A DNA stretch of 64,000 nt. Origin: VXNE01 sp965203615. GTDB taxonomy: Bacteria > Pseudomonadota > Gammaproteobacteria > Pseudomonadales > Azotimanducaceae. The position numbers and the translations under genes were made by a program. Shown in pieces: positions 8,203 to 15,734 of this stretch. The notes under the pieces are model-generated. The model saw only the letters and a list, made by a program, of their open reading frames with translations. It made no database searches and had not been told where the DNA came from. Numbering within the stretch: position 1 is the stretch's first letter; every line of letters begins with the position of its first letter. The stretch is from contig OZ241900.1 of NCBI GenBank assembly GCA_965203615.1, positions 3,968,001 to 4,032,000 on the forward strand. The letters are read 5' to 3'.

Positions 8203-9654
8203 CTAGTCGATCCAGGGAAACCGATAGGCGAAAGCACCCTCCCGCGTCGCGTGGTCGAGCTGACCACGACCGGTAACGGGCAGCCCGGATCCATCGAGCT
8301 CGGGGTCCACGTAACTGGCGAACCAGTCGTCCAGTTCCCGGCGCAGGGCCCGGATGCGGTCGGCTTGGCCCCGCTGACCGAACAGGTTGACGCGCTCCTC
8401 CGGGTCTTCCGCGACGTTGTAGAGTTCATGGGCGCCTGCGGGGTGGCGCCAGATGAGCTTCCACTCCCCGGAGCGAATCATGCGTACCGGCCCGTACTCG
8501 TCGAACACGTAGATGCTCTTTCTTTCGCCGATGGGCCGGCCGTCGAGGAGCGGTGAAAAGGAGCGCCCGGGCAGGCCCGCGGGAACGCACTCGGGGGCGC
8601 CGGTGTATTCCATGAGGGTCGGCAACCAGTCGTACTGGCTCAGGAGCTCGGTGTTGACCCGGTTTTCCGGGACATGTCCCGGTCGGCTGATCAGGCAGGG
8701 CACCTTGACGCTGGTGTCGAACATGTTCTGCGGCCAGGTCGCGTTGCCCTTTCCGTAGAGGCCGTGGTGCCCCATGTTCATGCCGTTGTCGCTCATGAAT
8801 ACGACCAGCGTATTGCTTCTCAGGTCCTGTTGTTCGAGCCAGTCCAGCAGCCGGCCGACATGCCGGTCCATCCCTTCGATCGCGGCGAAATAGCCCGCGA
8901 GGTGCTGTCTTCGCGTTCCGGCATCGACGGCACCTGCGTGAAAACCGACCGGCAACGGTTCGTCCGGACCCGGGACCGAATCGAAGGGGCAGCGTTCGTA
9001 GTACGCGTCCCACATCACCTGCGGATGATGCTCGCGTCCCCATGGCTTGTGCGGCGCCGTGTAGTGGACGGCGAGGCAGAACGGCCGTTCTTCGCTTACC
9101 TGTTGCGCCAGGAACTTCAGCGCGTTGTCGGTGAACAGCTCCGTTGCATAGGTTTCGTGTTTGTCGAGACGGCCGTCTGCCACGACGGGCACGTTGAAGT
9201 AGTTGGTGCCGCCGTAGGGCATGGGGTTCCAGGTGTCGAAGCCGCATCGTGGTTCGAGGCCGTCGCCGAGATGCCACTTGCCCGACAGGCAGGTGTCGTA
9301 GCCGCGGTCACGCAACAACTCCGCGTAGGTCGGCATCCCGAGCAGGAACTGCACGCGGTCCGCCGGCACCTCGCGGTCGAGCCCGGCGTTGCTCGTGTCC
9401 GACTGCCACATCAGGGCGTCGTGCACGCCGTGTTGGGACGGGATCCTGCCGGTCAGAATCGACGCCCGGGCCGGCGAGCAGACCGGCGATGTGCAGAAGA
9501 AGTTGTCGAAGCGGATTCCCTCCCGTGCCAGCCGGTCCAGGTTGGGCGACCTGATTTCCGTATTGCCGGCACACCCCATGGCCCACGCGCCCTGGTCATC
9601 GGTCAGGATGAACAGGAGATTGGGTTGGTCCGGGCTACGGCTGGCCATCGGCAT
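8203..9654 (-). CDS. Sulfatase (S1 family, formylglycine type)
   Basis: About 483 residues with the metal strand NLLFILTDDQGAWAMG and signature SPVCSPARASILTGR, Cys59 being the formylglycine residue. KWHLGDG and FMSDNGMNMGHHGLYGKGN are further active-site segments. The frame is open to 9753, but the family homology starts at NLLFIL, so I prefer the ATG at 9654 (a second ATG lies at 9648). This start overlaps the end of the upstream NTF2-like gene by 20 bases. No signal peptide is seen. It is the last gene of the minus-strand run that begins at the ECF sigma factor. Confidence 0.9.
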   Translation of the reverse strand: MPMASRSPDQPNLLFILTDDQGAWAMGCAGNTEIRSPNLDRLAREGIRFDNFFCTSPVCSPARASILTGRIPSQHGVHDALMWQSDTSNAGLDREVPADRVQFLLGMPTYAELLRDRGYDTCLSGKWHLGDGLEPRCGFDTWNPMPYGGTNYFNVPVVADGRLDKHETYATELFTDNALKFLAQQVSEERPFCLAVHYTAPHKPWGREHHPQVMWDAYYERCPFDSVPGPDEPLPVGFHAGAVDAGTRRQHLAGYFAAIEGMDRHVGRLLDWLEQQDLRSNTLVVFMSDNGMNMGHHGLYGKGNATWPQNMFDTSVKVPCLISRPGHVPENRVNTELLSQYDWLPTLMEYTGAPECVPAGLPGRSFSPLLDGRPIGERKSIYVFDEYGPVRMIRSGEWKLIWRHPAGAHELYNVAEDPEERVNLFGQRGQADRIRALRRELDDWFASYVDPELDGSGLPVTGRGQLDHATREGAFAYRFPWID

Positions 9655-10537
9655 CGTCTCCCGAGGTCCGCATCCTTGAAATACCGGCGATCCGCCAGGT
9701 CCCGGAATCCCTGCCGACCACGACGATGGTCTGCTCGCCGCCGCCAGACGCATAGTCGGCGGTCACTGCCACGTTGACGCCCTTGGGACCGGACTGTGCC
9801 GCGGTAATGTTCAGGTTGCCGAACCGCGTGGTTTGCCGGCCGACCTGCTGGGCCAGATCGATGCCGTTCTCGATCCTGGTCACATCGCCAACACCGACGT
9901 CGATCATTGGAAACCGGCAGAGTCCGGCGCAGGCGTCACCGTCGGCCCTGGACAGTGCATCGTAATAGCGCCTTACCACGCCGGTTGCCGCCTCGGCAGC
10001 CAGGTTGGTCTGCGCTTCGTCATCGTTGCCGCCGTAGGCGCCGAGCGCGAACCGCGCCTGGATGCCCCAGGAGCCTTCAGCCGGGGGAGCTTTCCCCGAC
10101 CGCTGACGCGTAAGGCAATTCGGGCATTCCCCCGTCGCCGGAGGCGTACCTCCATGTAAGCCCCCGGGCCTGGTGAGAATGTAGGTGACCCGGTTCCACA
10201 GGATGGGTTCATCGTCAGCGTTGAATCGAGTCCATCCGCCCAGGAGAAGCACCCGGTCGGAAGACGCGTGCAGGCGGACCGGTTCCCGGCCCCGGGTCCG
10301 CACCCAGCCGGTCGCCACCCTGGAACTCCAGTCCGCGTCATCGGCATAGTCCCGTGCCGTTTCGAAGTAGAGGACGTCGCCCGATGCGGCAACACGCGCA
10401 TGGGGATAGCTCATCACGGCGGCCCAGGCGTCGCCGTCCTGCGCGGCGTCGGCCTCGAAAAAGCCGAAGTACGCATCTTCCGGGGTATCGAAGTGTGTCG
10501 GGTTTTTGGTCATCTGCGCGATCTGCGGGCCACCCAA
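9635..10537 (-). CDS. NTF2-like (SnoaL-type) two-domain protein
   Basis: This protein of about 300 residues appears to hold two NTF2-like cone folds. The first (residues about 15-130) includes TPEDAYFGFFEADAAQDGDAW and ends with a strand-rich part; the second (about 190-290) starts at VVRRYYDALSRADGDACAG and ends in the typical WRIAGISRM strand. Such domains act as small-molecule binding, isomerase or ring-cleaving scaffolds, and no catalytic residues are certain. The start is either TTG 10537, which follows the aldolase stop by 3 bases, or ATG 10513. It overlaps the downstream sulfatase, supporting one operon. Confidence 0.65.
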   Translation of the reverse strand: MGGPQIAQMTKNPTHFDTPEDAYFGFFEADAAQDGDAWAAVMSYPHARVAASGDVLYFETARDYADDADWSSRVATGWVRTRGREPVRLHASSDRVLLLGGWTRFNADDEPILWNRVTYILTRPGGLHGGTPPATGECPNCLTRQRSGKAPPAEGSWGIQARFALGAYGGNDDEAQTNLAAEAATGVVRRYYDALSRADGDACAGLCRFPMIDVGVGDVTRIENGIDLAQQVGRQTTRFGNLNITAAQSGPKGVNVAVTADYASGGGEQTIVVVGRDSGTWRIAGISRMRTSGDDADGQP

Positions 10538-10540
10538 TCG

Positions 10541-11200
10541 TCAGCCGTTCCTGGCGTAGGCCATCTCCTCCGCCTTTTTCGAGAAGTCTTCCCAATCGGC
10601 GGCAGTCAGCCGTTTCGGTTCGCCCAGTTGCCGGGCCAGCACGTACTGCCGGCACATGATCTCCAGGCGATGGGCCTGGTTGACTGCGCGCTGCAGGTTC
10701 GGTGCGCGCGCGATCATCCCGTGGTTCCCGAGCAGGCACGCCGTGCGGTCGGCGAGCGCCTCGGATGCGTCGTCGGCGAGTTTCTGCCGGCCGAAGGTGG
10801 AGTAGGGGACGCAGGGGACATCGTCGCCGCCGAATACGCCGACGAGGTAGTGAAAACCGGGCAGCCGCGTCACGTGGCTCGCTACGGCGACGCAGTAGTC
10901 CGAGTGGGTGTGCACCACCGCCTGGGCGTCGGCGTACTTCTCGTAGATGGCCGCATGCATGCGCCACTCCGATGAAGGCAGGCGCTCGCCCTGATAGTTT
11001 CCGTCGAACGAGGTCTCGACGACGGTGTCGACGGTGATCGATTCCCCGGTTGCCCCGTTCGGGGAGATCAGCATCCGGTCGCCGAACCTGACGCTCAGGT
11101 TGCCGGACGACATTTCGTTCAGACCGAGGGCTTCGACCCTCTTGTAGTTCGCGACCAGTTGTTCGCGCAGGCGCATCTCTTCACTGTCGGTGTCTGCCAT
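10541..11200 (-). CDS. Class II aldolase/adducin family protein (OtnC-like candidate)
   Basis: About 219 residues of the zinc-dependent class II aldolase fold used by fuculose-phosphate aldolase and the 3-oxo-tetronate-4-phosphate decarboxylase OtnC. Seen are GNLSVRFGDRMLISPNG (phosphate-binding loop), the zinc ligands in VVHTHSDYC, a third histidine candidate in HRLEIMC, and LLGNHGMIARA. The ATG at 11200 is preceded by GGGGGAG; the frame extends further to 11230 without support. With the OtnK-like kinase at 1002-2273 it could complete conversion of a 3-oxo-tetronate to dihydroxyacetone phosphate, which is inference. Confidence 0.85.
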   Translation of the reverse strand: MADTDSEEMRLREQLVANYKRVEALGLNEMSSGNLSVRFGDRMLISPNGATGESITVDTVVETSFDGNYQGERLPSSEWRMHAAIYEKYADAQAVVHTHSDYCVAVASHVTRLPGFHYLVGVFGGDDVPCVPYSTFGRQKLADDASEALADRTACLLGNHGMIARAPNLQRAVNQAHRLEIMCRQYVLARQLGEPKRLTAADWEDFSKKAEEMAYARNG

Positions 11201-11247
11201 ACCACTCCCCCGGGTCATTACGTTCGGCAATCAGTGCGCTTCTCTCG

Positions 11248-12321
11248 TCACGCAATACCTGGCTGGTTCATCATCAGTTCGGTGATCTCCCGTTGCTGCC
11301 TGGCATCGAGTTCGCGATAGACGGGACTCCCGTGCAGTCGCTTGCAGACAGGTCGGGTGTCCCGCTTTGGTATCACATCCGCCGTCTGGAACGACATCAG
11401 CATCGCGGCCCGATTGCGGTCGGTGCGGTTGAAGCCGGCGCGGTGCCAGGTCCTGGCATCGTACAGGACGATGCTGCCGGCCGGTGCCTCGATCACGTCG
11501 GCCTCCGGACCGCTGTAGGGGCGGGCGGCCGGATCTGGGCCGTAACGGGCCGGGTTCCACTCCGCCGGCGGTAACGTATCGGCCAGGTGCGAGCCGAGCT
11601 TATACGCGGTTGCGCCGTTTTGTTTTGTGAAGTCGGATACGCAGACGTTCCGCTGCACCGCCTTGATCGGGCCTTTTCGGTCTGCAACGAGATTCCCGCC
11701 CACCGACGGAATGTACGGGATGTCGGAGTGCCAGCCCTGCACCGGACGCTGGCCGTCCCAGGGCGGGAGCGAACGGCAGTTTGCCGGATGCCCCAGGTGC
11801 AGGTCCCGCGTCTGCACGTATTGCCGGATGAGCCAGAGGGATACCGGTTCGCAGATGGCCCTGCCGACGGCGCTGTGCTGGCAGACCATGGGCATGTCAC
11901 CTATCTTCGGCGCGCCCTCGTGGCGATCCGAACCGGCAACGCGCTGGAGTCCGTCGACGATTTCGGGCGAAAGAACGCAGGTGAGACAGACCCAGCCTTC
12001 GCGCTTCAGGTGTTCGAGGTATTCGGAGGGCGGCCTTTCGGGACCGTGTGCGATAGTGAAGGTCCCCTCATCGAGACGCAGTGTGCAGGAGCGTTCATCG
12101 ACGTTGGCGGTTACGACTCTGCCGGTTGCCACATGCCTCACGCCATCCGGCGCCCGATCCCAGATCACGCGATCGTCCGCCTCGTCGAACAGCGCGAGGT
12201 CCCCGCCATCGTCAAGACCAAGCATCGCGCCGTCGGGCGCGACCAGGAAAACAAAGTGGTTTTCGGGGCGTTCAAACGTGACCGGCCGCTCCTGGAATTC
12301 CTGTTGATTCTCCATCGACAT
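11248..12321 (-). CDS. Phytanoyl-CoA dioxygenase (PhyH) family protein
   Basis: This 357-aa protein has an N-terminal extension of about 95 residues (with VFLVAPDGAMLGLDDGG, a possible ligand-binding beta domain) and then a PhyH domain. The iron-binding H-x-D is in WHSDIPYIP near residue 197; the distal histidine is in TWHRAGFNRTDRNR. It shares this two-part layout with the protein at 23761-24843. Its ATG overlaps the TAA of the upstream sulfotransferase gene (TAATG), showing translational coupling. Likely an Fe(II)/2-oxoglutarate oxygenase of a small organic molecule. Confidence 0.85.
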   Translation of the reverse strand: MSMENQQEFQERPVTFERPENHFVFLVAPDGAMLGLDDGGDLALFDEADDRVIWDRAPDGVRHVATGRVVTANVDERSCTLRLDEGTFTIAHGPERPPSEYLEHLKREGWVCLTCVLSPEIVDGLQRVAGSDRHEGAPKIGDMPMVCQHSAVGRAICEPVSLWLIRQYVQTRDLHLGHPANCRSLPPWDGQRPVQGWHSDIPYIPSVGGNLVADRKGPIKAVQRNVCVSDFTKQNGATAYKLGSHLADTLPPAEWNPARYGPDPAARPYSGPEADVIEAPAGSIVLYDARTWHRAGFNRTDRNRAAMLMSFQTADVIPKRDTRPVCKRLHGSPVYRELDARQQREITELMMNQPGIA

Positions 12322-13283
12322 TAGAGTGCATACCCGTACTGTTTGAGTTCAAGGTGCAGTTCATGGACAAGCCAGTTGTTGCCCTCCCGCGAAGCATCCG
12401 ATACCCGTTGCATGGTCTTGGGAGACAACTTCACTGAAGCGGGAGAATCACCTGCAACCGTGGATTCGATGACCCCGTCCGTATCAGAGAAACCTATGGA
12501 CTGTTTCCTTCTTGCCACGCTGGACAGACGCCATGCAAGGCGACCTGCAAGCGACGAATGTATCGCCTGCATCCTGTCGACCTGCGACTCGAACAGTCGG
12601 GTGTGGAAATGCTGACCCTCGGCCAGATCGATGGTCTCTCTCGCATCTATACCCAGGAAACACGAGACATCCTGAAGGTATTGCCCGGGATCGGACTGGA
12701 ATGCTTCGAAAAGAAAGACACCGACATTCGCCACGCCCAACAGGCTCACGGCCATCTCCACATACTCGCGATAGGCAAAGACACCCTTCAGGCTTCCGAG
12801 TTGTTGCTCCTGTGAATCCAGCCATTCATTGAAGGTGACGTACTTGCTGGCCAGTTGCTTTTGATTGCCCCTCAGGTGCTGCAAGTACATCGACGGCAAC
12901 CGGGTGACCGGGTTTCGGAGGCTGATCAGTATCCTGCAGGCTCCGCACACGGCCAGGAGGCGCTGGAGGGACGCTTCGAAGGATGCGATTCCCTGCTGGC
13001 CCAAGCCCTCCCATGAGCCGAGAATGACCTGGTTCGCGCCTGCCCTGGGTTCCAGTGTTTCAGCAAAGAAGGTCCTTGCGGCGCCGACACCGAAATGCTG
13101 ATCGGTTTGCCAAAGCAGCGGGGACAGAAAGTCATGGATGTCGGCCGATGCGCATTGACGCCCGTGCGTGCTCCCGGCGATCTTCCCCAAATAGTAGATC
13201 TCGGAGTGGTTCTGAAAGACGGCGCGTTGAAGCGTGGTCGTAGCGGTCTTCGAAAGACCGATATGCAGCACGATGCCAGTCAT
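12321..13283 (-). CDS. PAPS-dependent sulfotransferase-like protein
   Basis: A 320-aa protein with the 5'-phosphosulfate loop HIGLSKTATTTLQRA at the N-terminus and a 3'-phosphate motif LRNPVTRLPSMYLQH near residue 130, both diagnostic of the sulfotransferase P-loop fold. It would transfer sulfate from PAPS to a hydroxyl or amine. Its start abuts the stop of the upstream sulfatase (TGAATG) and its stop overlaps the next start. A sulfotransferase within a sulfatase operon is notable because it makes the bond its neighbours break. It could act on lipid, polysaccharide or antibiotic-like acceptors. Confidence 0.8.
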   Translation of the reverse strand: MTGIVLHIGLSKTATTTLQRAVFQNHSEIYYLGKIAGSTHGRQCASADIHDFLSPLLWQTDQHFGVGAARTFFAETLEPRAGANQVILGSWEGLGQQGIASFEASLQRLLAVCGACRILISLRNPVTRLPSMYLQHLRGNQKQLASKYVTFNEWLDSQEQQLGSLKGVFAYREYVEMAVSLLGVANVGVFLFEAFQSDPGQYLQDVSCFLGIDARETIDLAEGQHFHTRLFESQVDRMQAIHSSLAGRLAWRLSSVARRKQSIGFSDTDGVIESTVAGDSPASVKLSPKTMQRVSDASREGNNWLVHELHLELKQYGYAL

Positions 13284-15521
13284 TCACCCGCCCGCCACGT
13301 TGATGTCCAGGGAGTGAATGACTCCAGTGAACTCGAACGGTGGGGTGTAGGCGTCCGTCATGGGCGCCTGGCTGTGGCGGCCGACTTCCGCGCCGCGCAT
13401 GGTTGAGATCCGCGTCACGTCCGGCATGGTGATCGTGTGGATCTCTCGCCCTTCCGCCACGAGGGTGAGCCTGCCTGTGTCGTCATCGCCGGGTTCGAAT
13501 TCGAGACCCACGGCGATCCGGCCGTTGGGCAGCCTCGCCGCGGCGCGGCCCAAGGTCTGGTTGCCCTGCAACCTGTACGCAAGACACAACCTTTCGTCCT
13601 GTATGAACAGGGAGAAGCCGTAACGGAACGATCCCTGGCAATAGATGACGCCTTCGGTATCCGACCCCTGGATTTCCACGTCCGCCATCACGGACCATTT
13701 TCGTCGGCCAAGGGCTGGAGACTGTGCCCTGGGTATGCGCGCGAGCGGCGGGACGAACCGATGGGTCACTGAATCACGTCGCGAGGGCTGGCGCTGCCCG
13801 GCGCGATCGTCCAGCGGCAATACGCCGTGGCGTCCGGCCTCCACCCACCACATGTCGACCATTCTTCGCAGGCGGGCCGGTTCGGCTTTCGCCAGGTTGT
13901 TGACCTCCGAGAAGTCTTCGTCCAGGTGATAAAGCTCCCAGTCGTCGTCGGCGTAGTCATCGCCCGGTTCGTGCCGGGTGACGGCTTTCCAGCCATCGCA
14001 CCAGAGCCCGCGTTTGCCCATCATTTCAAAGTGCTGAATGGGCTTTCTGGTCGGGCAATCCGCATCTTCCAGGGTATAGGCGAGGCTGGTTCCAGCGATA
14101 GGCATCTGGTCGTATCCGCCGTAGGCTGATCGGGGACGCACGTTGACCATCTCCAGTATCGTCGGCGCTATGTCGGTGACGTAGTGGAACTGGTCCCGGA
14201 TACCCCCGGGATCCGCTATGCCGGGTGGATAGCGAATGATCATGGGCACCTGTACGCCGCCGCCGTGCGTATCCTGCTTGTACCAGCGCAGCGGTGTGTT
14301 CCCCACCTGCGACCAGCCCCACGGAATGTCGCAGTTGCTGTACGGCCCACCGATGTCATCGAGTCTCTCCCGGGCCGCGTTGAGATCCTCCAGGGGTGCC
14401 GGCCGACCGAGTTTTTCTGCCAGGGTCCGCCCGTCGTTCGTCGCGTTGCGCATGCCCCCGGGCTCGGCGTTCATGACGCCGTAGGGACCGCCGTTCTGGC
14501 TGGTGCCGTTGTCCGCGGTAAGGATGACCACCGTGTTGTCGAGTTGGCCGATCGTACGCAAGTGCTCGATGAGTCGTCCGATCTGTGCGTCGGTGTGTTC
14601 GAGGAACCCCGCCCACGCCTCCTGCAGCCGGCACACGAACTTCCTTTCGTTCTCGCTCAGCGTTTCCCAGGGCTGCACCCCCGGATTGCCTGGCGGCAGC
14701 CGGGTGCCGGGCGGAATGATCCCGAGTTCGACCTGCCGCTCGAAATAACGCTCGCGCAGGATGTCCCAGCCTTCGTCGAAACGGCCGCGGTACTTGTCGA
14801 TGTAGGCCTTCGGTGCCTGGTGCGGGTAGTGCATGGCGCCGGTCGCGAAGTAGGTGAAGAAGGGGGTCTCGGGTCGGATGGCCTTGAGGTCATTGATGAA
14901 TTCGATGGCGTGGTCCACCAGGTCTTCGGTCAGGTGGTATCCCTGCTCCGCAGTTTTTGGCGGCGTGACGTGATGGTTATCGTAGGTCAGGTCCGGATCG
15001 AACTGGGGGGTTGCCCCCGGCAGGAATCCGTAGAAGCGCTGGAAACCGCGCTGCAGCGGCCAGTCGTCGTGAGGTCCCGCGGCGGAGCCCACGGGGTTGG
15101 GGCTGAGATGCCACTTCCCCAGCGCGAAGGTCGCGAAGCCTTCCTCGCTCAGCATCTCCGCCAGGTTTGCCGCATGTCGGGTGACGCGGCCCCGCTGGTT
15201 GGGATAGCCGCTGTTGCCGAATCCGGTAATGGTCGCGATGCCGACGGCGTGGTGGTTGCGGCCCGTCAGCAGGGAAGCCCGCGTGGGGGAGCAAAGCGGC
15301 GTGACGTGGAAGTTGTTATAGCGCAAGCCGTTTGCGGCGAGCGCATCCATGTTGGGGGTGTCGATGGTCGAGCCGTAGCATCCCAGGTTGCCGAACCCGG
15401 TGTCGTCCAGCAGGATCAGGAGGATGTTGGGCGCGTTGTCGGGCGAGGCGGCCTCGGGCCAGTCGGGTTCCGAGTCTTCGTGGGTGATTCCTATCCTGCC
15501 GCGAAAGGTGTCCGATCCCAT
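13284..15521 (-). CDS. Arylsulfatase (S1 family, long form)
   Basis: At 745 residues this is a long-form arylsulfatase related to AslA/AtsA types. PNILLILLDDTGFGNLGCYG binds calcium; the signature TPLCSPTRASLLTGRNHH has Cys77 as the formylglycine precursor; LGKWHLSP and LTADNGTSQNGGP are additional active-site segments. The C-terminal 200 residues form a beta-rich domain with the EIQGSDTEGVIYCQG stretch. There is no obvious signal peptide. It follows the TonB receptor gene by 213 bases that hold a terminator-like hairpin, so it may have its own promoter. Confidence 0.92.
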   Translation of the reverse strand: MGSDTFRGRIGITHEDSEPDWPEAASPDNAPNILLILLDDTGFGNLGCYGSTIDTPNMDALAANGLRYNNFHVTPLCSPTRASLLTGRNHHAVGIATITGFGNSGYPNQRGRVTRHAANLAEMLSEEGFATFALGKWHLSPNPVGSAAGPHDDWPLQRGFQRFYGFLPGATPQFDPDLTYDNHHVTPPKTAEQGYHLTEDLVDHAIEFINDLKAIRPETPFFTYFATGAMHYPHQAPKAYIDKYRGRFDEGWDILRERYFERQVELGIIPPGTRLPPGNPGVQPWETLSENERKFVCRLQEAWAGFLEHTDAQIGRLIEHLRTIGQLDNTVVILTADNGTSQNGGPYGVMNAEPGGMRNATNDGRTLAEKLGRPAPLEDLNAARERLDDIGGPYSNCDIPWGWSQVGNTPLRWYKQDTHGGGVQVPMIIRYPPGIADPGGIRDQFHYVTDIAPTILEMVNVRPRSAYGGYDQMPIAGTSLAYTLEDADCPTRKPIQHFEMMGKRGLWCDGWKAVTRHEPGDDYADDDWELYHLDEDFSEVNNLAKAEPARLRRMVDMWWVEAGRHGVLPLDDRAGQRQPSRRDSVTHRFVPPLARIPRAQSPALGRRKWSVMADVEIQGSDTEGVIYCQGSFRYGFSLFIQDERLCLAYRLQGNQTLGRAAARLPNGRIAVGLEFEPGDDDTGRLTLVAEGREIHTITMPDVTRISTMRGAEVGRHSQAPMTDAYTPPFEFTGVIHSLDINVAGG

Positions 15522-15689
15522 GCTCTTTGTTCCGTGTTCGGCGCGTGCCGCTCAAGAGGACGCGCAAGAAGACGGATCCCCCGATGAAATCGCCGCGTGT
15601 GAGAGGTGGGGCGAGATCATCAGGGGACCGACGTTCACTTGGATTCCCCGGGTTGCCCCGTGTGTTTCCGCAGTGAACTGAACTCCAGC

Positions 15690-15718
15690 CGACACCGCCT
15701 CACCAAGAGGCGATGTCG
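15690..15718 (-). terminator. Terminator-like hairpin after TonB receptor
   Basis: An inverted repeat lies 17 bases past the receptor stop. CGACA (15690-15694) pairs with TGTCG (15714-15718) and CGCCTC (15696-15701) with GAGGCG (15707-15712), with one mismatch and a 5-base loop. There is no following T run, so its strength is uncertain. Confidence 0.55.
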
Positions 15719-15734
15719 TATTGGAGAAAAGGGA

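Noticed and set aside
14184..15587. A 467-codon plus-strand open frame inside the long arylsulfatase gene
   Set aside because: Antisense shadow of a gene with an intact sulfatase signature.
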